A stretch of 64,000 bases of DNA from Prosthecobacter sp. (GTDB lineage Bacteria; Verrucomicrobiota; Verrucomicrobiia; Verrucomicrobiales; Verrucomicrobiaceae). The translations under genes were made by a program, and so were the position numbers. Where the stretch lies: NCBI GenBank assembly GCA_021733925.1, contig JAIPJY010000009.1, positions 1-64,000 of the forward strand. The letters are read 5' to 3'. Under the pieces are notes generated by a model. It was not told where the DNA came from. It did no database searches and saw only the letters and a program-made list of their open reading frames with translations. Each line of letters starts with the position of its first letter. Within the stretch, counting starts at the first letter, position 1. Shown here piece by piece: positions 1-7,861 of this stretch.

Positions 1-188
1 ATTTCCCAATCAAGCTCAACAGCCGTGCGACCCTCACCCCTTACGTTGCAGGCAACCTGCCAATGGGCCCGATGGATAATCTGTCTGACTCTGCAAGCCA
101 AGACTACGGCTTCGGCCTCGGCGGTGGTCCTTCCACCCCGTTCAACAGCATCGTGTATTACGGCGTGACCCTCAGCGTCCGCTTCTAA
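1..188 (+). CDS. Outer-membrane beta-barrel protein, C-terminal fragment (5' end outside window)
   Basis: The reading frame is open from the left edge to TAA at 186-188 and encodes about 61 residues. The last residues, GVTLSVRF, alternate polar and hydrophobic and end in Phe, the usual C-terminal beta-signal of outer-membrane barrels recognised by the BAM machinery. The preceding stretch is rich in Gly, Ser, Tyr and Asn, as in barrel strands and loops. A strong terminator follows, so this is the end of a transcription unit. The protein at 1427-2347 ends in a similar way (LSFAF), which suggests related porin-like proteins. Family and function cannot be fixed from this fragment. Confidence 0.6.
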   Translation, partial: FPIKLNSRATLTPYVAGNLPMGPMDNLSDSASQDYGFGLGGGPSTPFNSIVYYGVTLSVRF

Positions 189-226
189 TTCAGGTCGTTC
201 TCTGAACGATTCAAACCTTCAAGGTT

Positions 227-257
227 AACCTCCCGGCGCAAGCCGGGAGGTTTTTTT
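227..257 (+). terminator. Rho-independent terminator
   Basis: A perfect 11-bp stem (AACCTCCCGGC / GCCGGGAGGTT) with a GCAA tetraloop is followed by a run of seven T. It lies 38 bases after the stop codon of the barrel-protein fragment. Confidence 0.92.
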
Positions 258-1426
258 ATGTGAAGTGAATGCTGCTGAGCAGCCATTCCGTCCACATCAA
301 CAAGCATGGGTCCACTGAGTGAATACTGGGCCAGCGGCAAGTTCCAGCATTGAGCACAGAGCCCTGCTCCACGTGAGGGCATGGAAGCAATTTCCAGTTC
401 GCAGCCCCCGCCATCTGGCATCACCTCAGGTCAAGCTCAGGCAGGATGGGCCCATCAGTTCCAGCCCCGATTCAGAGCGACCTGATTTCGCTCGGGCCTA
501 GGATGGAGCGGGTCAGTCACGGGATGGGAGAGCATTTTAAAATTTGATGCAGCCTGCTTGGCTCATAATATCATGTGGACACAAAGCTAGTCCCCTCTCC
601 CCACGGCTGATATGGCAATGCCCAAGACGTTCTTGGGTGAGAGGCAAGATTAGAGGGCGTCCCATGCTGGCGAAGGGCACCTGTCGTCCCCTCACCCCAG
701 CCCTTTGACTCACTGCGTTCGCCCTTCGGGCCGCCTACGGCAGTCTATCTCCGCTTCGTTGCGGTTCCCCGAAGTAAAAAGATTCGTTGTCTTCGTATGT
801 CAGGGGCGTGGAGAGGGAGAACCGCTTTGGCTGCCTTGGATTTATCGGGCACATTATTATTTAAAATGCTCCAGGGATTCCGAAGGAGCGGCCCCCCAAA
901 ACCCGCCCTGTGCCTTTGCGCATATGACGTTCGGGCTTTCATGGCGTGGGCAGTTGTGATCAATACGCCGCACCCCACAGCGCCGCAGGATACCTTGGCA
1001 GCCTGTCAGGAGATCACTTTTTGCATTTCTATAATTTCTCGTCTTTAAAATGAAGGTCAAAAGCTTGGGCTTACCTAGCCCTGCTCATCTCTCAAGACGT
1101 GCACCTTGTTGGGTTTTTCATGAGCATCCGCTTCCAATCGTCTTCGAACACATCACTTTTCAAGCTGGCATCACATCGCAAGAAATGCGGCGCTTTTTGC
1201 TTTCCACGGATGCACCCGTTTACCAAAATAGGCGCTTAGCCGATGGCTTTACGTGAGTCGTTATAACAGCAATGCTTTATTGTTTAAATATCCTGAATTT
1301 ATGGAATGAAAGTATTATGATCGCGGCGATAACATGGCACGGCACCTGCTCTCTCATGTTGTCGCTGCACTGCCTTCCCGGCTGCTCAGCGCCTCAACAC
1401 CAACAATAACTAAACTCGACCAACAC
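258..1426. other. Gene-poor interval of about 1.2 kb
   Basis: The six frames contain only short overlapping open stretches with no recognisable domain, signal peptide or consistent codon use. Around 590-610 and 685-820 there are C-rich and G-rich blocks (for example CCCCTCTCCCC, CCCCTCACCCCAGCCC and GGAGAGGGAG) that resemble decayed dispersed intergenic repeats. The last 150 bases are AT-richer and probably carry the promoter of the barrel-protein gene at 1427, but no promoter can be placed with confidence. Confidence 0.5.
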
Positions 1427-2347
1427 ATGAAGCCCAAAAGCATGACATCATTCATAGCCAAGTCGGTTGCCGTTCTTGCTGCCTGTGCAGCGCTGAACGC
1501 CTCCGCTGGCACCGCACCCGTTAAAAACCCCGCCCCTCCCGTGGTGGAAGAATCAGGAGCTCTCTTCGACTCGATCGGAGCCACCTTCGACGCCGGTTAC
1601 GACAGCCGCTACTACTTCCGCGGTCTCTGGTTCGCCGACAACATCATGTGGACTGCACTCAACTTCAGCGTGCCGATCACTGAGAAGCTGACCTTTGGCA
1701 TCGGTGGTGCCTACATCAACACTGCTGGCACTCCCTTTGCTGGTTCCAAAAGTGGCTTCCAATATTCGGAAATCGACGCGATCACCAGTCTGTCCTACGA
1801 CGCAGGTTGGGCGAAGTTCGGAATGCAGTACCAGTACTACTTCTATCCAGATAACTACGGTGGCAGCTTCAATGGCGTCCCCATTGCAGGTGCAGACCCA
1901 GAGTTCGCACTCAAAGGTGCTGGTGAACTGGGCTTCACGGTTGCAGTGCCAATCCAGGCCTTCAACATCTATGCAGGCTACTACTATGACCTCCGGATCA
2001 ATGGTTCGTACTTCTCCCTCGGTGCGGACTACACCTTCGCGGTCACTGATTGGCTGAGCATCGTGCCTTCCGTCACAACCGGTTTCGGCATCGACTACTA
2101 CACCGGCAACGGTTCCGGTTCGATCCCTGGTGGCACCTTTGTTGGCAACAATGGTCAGAGCATGCAAAACGGTCCGACTTCCGGTTTCACCCACGTTCTC
2201 TACACGCTCGCCGTCCCGGTCAAACTGACCAAGTCGGTGACATGGACGACCTACGCGGCGTTGAACCACGGCGAAAAGCTTCGCACTCAGATCAACACCA
2301 CCCAGAACGAAATCTACTGGGGAACCAAGCTTAGCTTCGCGTTCTAA
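1427..2347 (+). CDS. Outer-membrane beta-barrel protein (porin-like), 306 aa
   Basis: The ATG at 1427 gives an N-terminus MKPKSMTSFIAKS followed by a hydrophobic stretch and an ASA-G cleavage site near residue 28, a standard Sec signal peptide. An ATG at 1442 would also give a good signal peptide, whereas the longer frame from 1334 adds about 30 residues without export character. The mature chain is rich in Tyr, Gly, Phe and Thr with alternating strand patterns (YDSRYYFRGLWF, YAGYYYDLRINGSYFSLGADYTF) and ends in LSFAF, so an outer-membrane barrel is likely. Similar Verrucomicrobia proteins are usually annotated as hypothetical or TorF-like barrels. It forms a single-gene unit, closed by a terminator at 2397. 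The substrate is unknown. Confidence 0.75.
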   Translation: MKPKSMTSFIAKSVAVLAACAALNASAGTAPVKNPAPPVVEESGALFDSIGATFDAGYDSRYYFRGLWFADNIMWTALNFSVPITEKLTFGIGGAYINTAGTPFAGSKSGFQYSEIDAITSLSYDAGWAKFGMQYQYYFYPDNYGGSFNGVPIAGADPEFALKGAGELGFTVAVPIQAFNIYAGYYYDLRINGSYFSLGADYTFAVTDWLSIVPSVTTGFGIDYYTGNGSGSIPGGTFVGNNGQSMQNGPTSGFTHVLYTLAVPVKLTKSVTWTTYAALNHGEKLRTQINTTQNEIYWGTKLSFAF

Positions 2348-2396
2348 TTCCTCGGGGCTTGACGCCCTTTTCAAACATATCTGATAATTAGGTTGG

Positions 2397-2433
2397 GCTC
2401 CCGATCAGTTCGCTGATCGGGAGCTTTTGTTTT
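2397..2433 (+). terminator. Rho-independent terminator
   Basis: A perfect 12-bp stem (GCTCCCGATCAG / CTGATCGGGAGC) with a TTCG tetraloop is followed by TTTTGTTTT. It separates the barrel-protein gene from the dehydratase gene that starts at 2470. Confidence 0.93.
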
Positions 2434-2469
2434 GGCACGGAACGCCTTCCCGTCTAGCATCCGTGCCGC

Positions 2470-4146
2470 ATGACTGAACATTCGCTCAACTGGAACTCGA
2501 ACAACCTCACCCATGGCTGGCAGCGCGGCGTCAACGCCTTCTTCTGGGGCCTGGGTTTTAAGCCCGAAGATTTCGACAAGGCACAAATCGGCATCGGTAC
2601 GCCGCTCCTTGACGGCAACATCTGCAATGTCCACGCGCATGAGCTCGCCCAGCTCATCGCCCAAGGCTGCAAAGAGGCAGGACTCATCGGCTTCCCCTTC
2701 GGCGTCTCGCCGGTAAGTGACAACATCACGCAGGGAAATGTCGGCGGCGCGGCATCTCTTTGCTCACGCAATCTCATGGCCAACGGGGCGGAGATGATCT
2801 GCACCTCGCACTGCTACGATGCGCTGATCGGCCTGCATCATTGCGACAAAAACGGCCCGGCCTTCGCCATGGCCTTGGCGCGCACCAATTACCCCGGCCT
2901 CATCGTCAACGGTGGCAGCATCATGCCCGGCTGCCACAAAGGCCACTCCACCTCCATCCTCGACGTCTATGATGCCGCTGCGAAGGAAAAGCAGGGAACG
3001 ATGACCTACGAGGAGTCTGAGCAGATCATCCGTACCGCCTGCCCTGGAGCCGGGGGCTGCGGCATCGCGGCATCATTCAACACCTGGGGCATCGCCCTCG
3101 AAGCCATGGGTCTCAGCCTGCCTGACACCTCCTCCATGCCGGCCATCGAAGCAGGGAAGCGCGAGGAATGCCTGCGCGTCGGCAAAGCCGTGCGCCGCCT
3201 GCTGGAGATGAATCTGCGCCCGCGCGACATCATCACCAAGGCCTCCATCACCAATGCCATGACCACCATCTGCGCCATCGGGGGCTCTACGAATGGTGTG
3301 CTGCACATCCTCGCGGTCGCACGTGAGGCCGGAGTTGATTTCACGCTGCGTGACGTACAGGCCATTGCCCGTCGTACGCCCGTTTTGTGCAATTTCGCAC
3401 CGCGCGGGCGTGGCACCATGGTCGATCTGCATCGCCTCGGCGGAACCACCATGCTGCTGAAGCACCTCATGAAAACCGGGCTGCTGGATGGCTCCTGCAT
3501 CACCGTCACCGGTCAAACGCTCGCGGAGAACGTCGCCAATGCCGCTGAAGTTCCCTTCCCCAACGAACTCATTGCTCCCATTGAGGCGCCGTTCAAAGAC
3601 TTCGCCGACATCCAGATCTGCTTTGGCAACCTCGCCCCCGACGGCATCGTCTTCAAAGTCTCCTCGCTGGACGAGCCACGCTTCCGTGGCAAAGCCATCT
3701 GCTTCACGGATTCCAAAGGCGTCTCCGATGCAGCCGCCGCCGGTCGCATTCAGCCCGGTCACATCGTGGTCATCCGTGGCTGCGGTCCGGTGGCGCTCGG
3801 CATGCCCGAGATGCACGTGGCCAGCGCCGCCCTCGCAGTGCCTGAGCTTTATGGCAAAGTGGCCCTGCTTTCAGACACTCGCGTCTCCGGCGTCTCTGGC
3901 GGTGCCGTGGGAGTGCATTGCAGCCCGGAAGCCGCCGTTGGCGGGCCGATTGCGGTGGTGAAAGATGGTGATGAAATCGAATTCGACCTGCTCGCAGGCA
4001 CCATTCACGTCAACGCCGACCTTGAGGCCCGCACTCAGACGATCTTCCCCGTCAGCCATCAGTTCGGCTACCTCGCTGACTTCGCCGCGACGGTGACTCA
4101 GGCCCATCAAGGCTGCGTGCCTCGCTGGGTGGCGGATCGCAAGTAA
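2470..4146 (+). CDS. IlvD/Edd-family dehydratase, divergent paralogue, 558 aa
   Basis: The family removes water from 2,3-dihydroxy acids using an iron-sulfur cluster and Mg2+. Conserved features are the three cluster-cysteine regions (NICN near residue 58, HHCDKN near 124, GAGGCG near 198) and the C-terminal active-site serine region (DTRVSGVSGG near 475). Several motifs differ from true dihydroxy-acid dehydratase: CDKNGPAF replaces CDKNMPG, and GGCGIAASFNTW replaces [12 protein letters not shown]. The canonical IlvD is present at 45505-47223, so this copy probably acts on another hydroxy-acid or sugar acid, which is inference. Length is normal for the family. The gene stands alone between a terminator and the convergent pdxA, 6 bases away. 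Confidence 0.85.
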   Translation: MTEHSLNWNSNNLTHGWQRGVNAFFWGLGFKPEDFDKAQIGIGTPLLDGNICNVHAHELAQLIAQGCKEAGLIGFPFGVSPVSDNITQGNVGGAASLCSRNLMANGAEMICTSHCYDALIGLHHCDKNGPAFAMALARTNYPGLIVNGGSIMPGCHKGHSTSILDVYDAAAKEKQGTMTYEESEQIIRTACPGAGGCGIAASFNTWGIALEAMGLSLPDTSSMPAIEAGKREECLRVGKAVRRLLEMNLRPRDIITKASITNAMTTICAIGGSTNGVLHILAVAREAGVDFTLRDVQAIARRTPVLCNFAPRGRGTMVDLHRLGGTTMLLKHLMKTGLLDGSCITVTGQTLAENVANAAEVPFPNELIAPIEAPFKDFADIQICFGNLAPDGIVFKVSSLDEPRFRGKAICFTDSKGVSDAAAAGRIQPGHIVVIRGCGPVALGMPEMHVASAALAVPELYGKVALLSDTRVSGVSGGAVGVHCSPEAAVGGPIAVVKDGDEIEFDLLAGTIHVNADLEARTQTIFPVSHQFGYLADFAATVTQAHQGCVPRWVADRK

Positions 4147-4152
4147 ATCACC

Positions 4153-5148
4153 TCAACTCGCCATCTTGGCCGCCAGCAGCACAGCCTCCACGAGGCTGCG
4201 CCCGTTGGCTTTGCCCTGCCATGCGATGTCGCATGCCGTACCGTGATCCACACTTGTGCGCGGCACCGGCAGCCCCAGCGTCGTGTTCACGGCTGTGTCA
4301 AACGCCAGCGCTTTCAGTGGGATGAGCGCCTGATCATGGTAGAGGCATATGTAGGCGTCCACCGTGCGGCGCTTTGGCGCGATGAATGCCGTGTCAGGCG
4401 GCAGCGGGCCTTCGATCGTGTGGCCTTTCGCACGCGCCGCCTTGATGGCAGGAACAATGATCAACTCCTCCTCGCCGCGGCCAAACAGGCCATGCTCACC
4501 CGCGTGAGGATTGAGCCCGCAGACTGCGATGCGCGGCTTCTTGCCGCGCACCCGCTGCACCGCCTCAGCTGTCAGTTCGATGACATCCAGAATGCGCTTG
4601 GACGTCAGCGCAGGAACCACATCCTGATAACCGATGTGCACCGTCACCAGACTGCAGATCATTTCCTCGGAGAAAAAGGTCATGCAGGAGCGCTCCGCCC
4701 GCATTTTCTCCGCAAACATCTCCGTGTGGCCGGGATACTTGATGCCAGCGGCATGCAGCGCCTCCTTGTTCAGCGGCGCAGTCGCCACCGCAGCGACTTG
4801 TTTTGCCAGGGCTGCCTCAATGCTTTTCTCCACGTAGCGATAACCCGCCGCACCGGTCTTGGCGCTGACAATGCCCGGCGTAAAATCCTCAGCATCAAAA
4901 CCAAAAAGATCTAGCACCGCCGGCTCGTCGATGCTCCCGCACTTCTCTGCCCATTCAATCTCGCTGATGATGCGCTTGGGAGCTGGGAGACCCGCCTGCC
5001 GCGCACAACGCGAAAGCAGCCGTGCATCCCCAAAAACCACCGGTGTGGCAAGCTCGCACACGTCAGCGTTCGCAAGCAGTTGCAGGCAGATTTCAGGGCC
5101 AACCCCCGCAGGGTCGCCCATGGTGATGGCTATGAGTGGTTTCGGCAT
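4153..5148 (-). CDS. pdxA: 4-hydroxythreonine-4-phosphate dehydrogenase PdxA, 331 aa
   Basis: PdxA oxidises 4-phosphohydroxy-L-threonine with NAD in the DXP-dependent route to pyridoxal phosphate. The N-terminus MPKPLIAITMGDPAGVGPEI is the family signature. YPGHTEMF, LNPHAGEHG and LYHDQALIPLK carry the metal-binding histidines and substrate-contacting residues, and TSVDHGTACDIA near the C-terminus is also typical. Length is standard. It is the last gene of a minus-strand run, 16 bases after the esterase stop. Some PdxA homologues (PdxA2) act on phosphorylated threonate, but no threonate kinase is nearby, so the B6 role is preferred. Confidence 0.93.
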   Translation of the reverse strand: MPKPLIAITMGDPAGVGPEICLQLLANADVCELATPVVFGDARLLSRCARQAGLPAPKRIISEIEWAEKCGSIDEPAVLDLFGFDAEDFTPGIVSAKTGAAGYRYVEKSIEAALAKQVAAVATAPLNKEALHAAGIKYPGHTEMFAEKMRAERSCMTFFSEEMICSLVTVHIGYQDVVPALTSKRILDVIELTAEAVQRVRGKKPRIAVCGLNPHAGEHGLFGRGEEELIIVPAIKAARAKGHTIEGPLPPDTAFIAPKRRTVDAYICLYHDQALIPLKALAFDTAVNTTLGLPVPRTSVDHGTACDIAWQGKANGRSLVEAVLLAAKMAS

Positions 5149-5164
5149 GAACCCTCACTCTGAC

Positions 5165-6007
5165 TCAACGCAGCACCTTGTCGAGGAACTTGGCAACGAG
5201 GGCCGTTCGTTCGTCGTCATAGAACTCCGCGCCGCCATGCAGGCTGCCGGGCAGCATGATCAAGGTTACCGGCAAGCCCAGGGACTCATAGGCTTTGGCC
5301 AGTTCCTGCGACTGCTGCGGCGGCATCTGCGGATCCGCATCCCCATGAATCAGCAGCAGCGGCGGATCATTCTTGTCGAGGTGCGTTACCGGACTCGCCA
5401 GCTTTGCCAGTTCAGGCTTTTTGTCCGGCGTATCTCCCAGCAGCAACTTCAGCGCAGGAATGCGGAAATCGAGGCCCTTCGGAGTGCTCTGGGAGAGAAT
5501 CGTCTCCAGGTTCGAAGCGCCGTAATAGCTTACGATGACCTGCACATCGCTGCTTTGATCCAGTTGCTCCCCGATGCTGCCTTCGAGCTCTTTGTTCCCG
5601 TTGCTCACGCCCACCAGCGCCGCCAGATGACCACCGGCTGAGGAGCCGATGATGGCGATCTTGGAGGCGTTGATGTGAAACACCCCCGCATTGGCCCGCA
5701 GAAAACGAATCGCCGCCTTGATGTCATGCACCTGTGCGGGAAACACCGCCTGCGTGGACAGCCGGTAATCCACACTCGCGATGGCGAAGCCCTTGTCATA
5801 CAGATCGGCAATCGGCACGTCCTTCTTGGATCCCGCCCGCCATCCTCCCCCATGCACATACACGATCAGCGGCGGATTCTCCCCCTGCGGACGATGCAGA
5901 TCCAGCTTGAGCGAAGTCTCCCCCACCTTGGCATATTCAATGTCTGTCTGGGTGTCCGCCAGTGCCGCAGTGGTGAGTAGAATCAGAGAACATAGGAACT
6001 TCATCAT
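5165..6007 (-). CDS. Exported alpha/beta-hydrolase (esterase/lipase, HSL-like), 280 aa
   Basis: The start ATG at 6007 overlaps the upstream stop codon (ATGA), which suggests coupled translation. Residues 1-17 form a short Sec signal peptide (MMKFLCSLIL followed by a small-residue cleavage region). The oxyanion motif HGGGW is at 52-56, the nucleophile serine is Ser123 in GSSAGG, and the acid and histidine are likely in HGDADPQMP and GSLHGGAEFY. This is the layout of BD-FAE/carboxylesterase-type hydrolases that deacylate small esters or carbohydrate decorations. It belongs to the unit with the RibK-like, DUF1501 and cytochrome genes. The substrate is unknown. Confidence 0.85.
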   Translation of the reverse strand: MMKFLCSLILLTTAALADTQTDIEYAKVGETSLKLDLHRPQGENPPLIVYVHGGGWRAGSKKDVPIADLYDKGFAIASVDYRLSTQAVFPAQVHDIKAAIRFLRANAGVFHINASKIAIIGSSAGGHLAALVGVSNGNKELEGSIGEQLDQSSDVQVIVSYYGASNLETILSQSTPKGLDFRIPALKLLLGDTPDKKPELAKLASPVTHLDKNDPPLLLIHGDADPQMPPQQSQELAKAYESLGLPVTLIMLPGSLHGGAEFYDDERTALVAKFLDKVLR

Positions 6008-6447
6008 GGCTCGATCATCATCTGCTCCGCAGGCACTTCCAGTTTGATTTTCGTGCCATAGCTCAGCCCCTCCGTCCACGGCAACAGCAGTTCCAGCACG
6101 TCCGGCTTTTGATAATGCACGGGCTTCGTGTCAGGATGCGGGTGGTAAATCCAGCCATAAACCGGCGTAGCTCCCTCGCGATGCACCGTGACATCAAAAA
6201 ATGAAAAATCCTCCGCCGGATCTTCGGGATGCCACTTGAGCGCACGAAACGTGTGCCGGGGCTGCACGACTCGATAACTCAGTGGCGCGATGCTCACGTT
6301 CAGCGTGCCAGGGTAAAACGCGCTCAGATCGAGCCCAAGTGCCGCAAAAAACGGCAACTGCATTCGCAGCGTGCCGCCGGGGAAACGGGGATTGCCATTC
6401 AAACCGGACGCCACGCGATGGCCCTGAACGATGGCGGCGGGAGTCAT
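6004..6447 (-). CDS. RibK-like (DUF120, CTP-dependent riboflavin kinase-type) cradle-loop barrel protein, 147 aa
   Basis: The sequence follows the pattern of archaeal CTP-dependent riboflavin kinase. An N-terminal IVQGHRVASGLNGN is followed by GTLRMQLPFF, the diagnostic PGTLNV (residues 46-51), a central strand region ending in YGWI, a Thr/His segment and a C-terminal LELLLPW...YGTKIKLEV. These match the strand order and nucleotide-loop motifs of that small barrel; the match is by eye and not tested. It starts 1 base after the DUF1501 stop and overlaps the esterase start. Bacteria normally make FMN with RibF, so the role here is open: a true kinase, or a binding protein using the same fold. 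No signal peptide is seen. Confidence 0.5.
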   Translation of the reverse strand: MTPAAIVQGHRVASGLNGNPRFPGGTLRMQLPFFAALGLDLSAFYPGTLNVSIAPLSYRVVQPRHTFRALKWHPEDPAEDFSFFDVTVHREGATPVYGWIYHPHPDTKPVHYQKPDVLELLLPWTEGLSYGTKIKLEVPAEQMMIEP

Positions 6448-6448
6448 G

Positions 6449-7861
6449 CTAGGCCAGAATTTGTTTGATCACATGACACGGGTCCACGCCTGTGAGTTTG
6501 AAGTCGAGACCCGCTTTGCTGAAAGTGAGACGTTCGTGATCAATGCCCAGGCAGTGCAGGATCGTCGCCTGCAGGTCGGCGACGTGAACTTCGTCCTCGA
6601 CTATGTTGAAGCCCATCTCATCCGTCGCACCGAGGGTGACGCCACCTTTAATGCCACCACCGGCCATCCACATGCTGAAGGCCTGCGGATGGTGGTCACG
6701 CCCCAAGCTGCGCCCCAGTGAGACACTGGCTTCCACCATCGGCGTGCGGCCAAATTCGCCACCCCAGACAACGAGCGTGCTGTCGAGCAGTCCGCGTTGT
6801 TTGAGGTCCTTGATCAGCGCGGCACTGGCCTGATCCGTGATGCCGCAGTTCTTCTTCACATTGCCCGCCACATCGCTGTGCGCGTCCCAGCCTTCGTTGT
6901 AGATGTTGATGAAACGCACGCCGCGCTCGACCATGCGCCGCGCCAGCAGGCAGGCGCGGGCAAAGGATGGAACCTTCGGATCGCAGCCATACATTTTCAA
7001 TGTAGCCTCGTCCTCCTTGGTGAGGTCCATCAGTTCTGGCGCGGAGCTTTGCAGACGGTAGGCCATCTCGTAATTCGCGATGCGTGTGCCCGTTTCGCTG
7101 TCGCCATCCAGCTTGAGACGGCGGTGGTTCATCGCGTTGATGAGTTCAATCGTGTCGCGCTGCGTGCCAGCCTCGATGCCCTGCGGTGTGCTCACATTCA
7201 GAATGGGATCGCCCGTGTTGCGGAAGCGCGTGCCGGAATAGAGGCTGGGCAGAAAGCCGCTGCTCCAGCAGGCCGCACCACCGCTGATACCACTGCCCGT
7301 GCTCATCACCACAAACGACGGCAGATCCCGCGTCTCGGCCCCGAGACCGTAAGTAATCCACGAGCCCATGCTGGGCCGCCCCGGCTGGGAGAAGCCCGTG
7401 TTCATGTAAATCTGCGCCGGTGCGTGGTTGAACTGCGTCGTGCGGCAGGATTTCACGATGGCGATGTCGTCCACCACAGACGCCAGATGTGGCAGCATCT
7501 CGGAAAGCTCCGCACCGCTCTGCCCGTGCTTCGCAAACTGATAGCGCGGCCCTAGCACCGCTGCGTCAGGCCGGATGAAGGCATACCTCTGCCCGCCGAT
7601 GATCGAAGGCGGCAGCGGCTTGCCTTCGTACTTTGTGAGCATGGGTTTGTTGTCGAACAACTCCAGCTGCGATGGTGCACCCGCCATGAACATGTGAATC
7701 ACGGCTTTAGCCTTCGGTCGAAAATGCGTCGGTGCGGCGGCATTCGGACTCTGCCCCGCGCCATACGCCGATTCCGCCAGCAGCGAGGCCAGCGCGATCT
7801 TGCCTGTGCCGACGGCGCAGTCCTGGAAAAAGTGACGACGGGTGATGTTGGAAGTGTTCAT
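6449..7861 (-). CDS. DUF1501 (sulfatase-like fold) Tat-exported protein, 470 aa
   Basis: The N-terminus carries a twin-arginine signal (TRRHFFQDCAVGTGKIALAS). The body has the DUF1501 landmarks AVIHMFMAGAPSQLELFDNKP, a conserved RTTQFNHAPAQIYMNTGF segment and, near the C-terminus, VWGGEFGRTPMVE with the histidine pair RDHHPQAFSMWMAGGGIKGG. DUF1501 proteins have an alkaline-phosphatase/sulfatase-like fold. In Planctomycetes and Verrucomicrobia they are almost always encoded next to PSCyt1/DUF1549/DUF1553 proteins, as here, where the start overlaps the upstream stop by 4 bases. Function is unproven; a partnership in periplasmic polymer turnover is usually suggested. Confidence 0.9.
   Translation of the reverse strand: MNTSNITRRHFFQDCAVGTGKIALASLLAESAYGAGQSPNAAAPTHFRPKAKAVIHMFMAGAPSQLELFDNKPMLTKYEGKPLPPSIIGGQRYAFIRPDAAVLGPRYQFAKHGQSGAELSEMLPHLASVVDDIAIVKSCRTTQFNHAPAQIYMNTGFSQPGRPSMGSWITYGLGAETRDLPSFVVMSTGSGISGGAACWSSGFLPSLYSGTRFRNTGDPILNVSTPQGIEAGTQRDTIELINAMNHRRLKLDGDSETGTRIANYEMAYRLQSSAPELMDLTKEDEATLKMYGCDPKVPSFARACLLARRMVERGVRFINIYNEGWDAHSDVAGNVKKNCGITDQASAALIKDLKQRGLLDSTLVVWGGEFGRTPMVEASVSLGRSLGRDHHPQAFSMWMAGGGIKGGVTLGATDEMGFNIVEDEVHVADLQATILHCLGIDHERLTFSKAGLDFKLTGVDPCHVIKQILA

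Noticed and set aside
4243-4914. A 223-codon plus-strand frame opposite pdxA
   Set aside because: It is Arg/His-rich, has no domain and lies fully within the well-supported pdxA gene.
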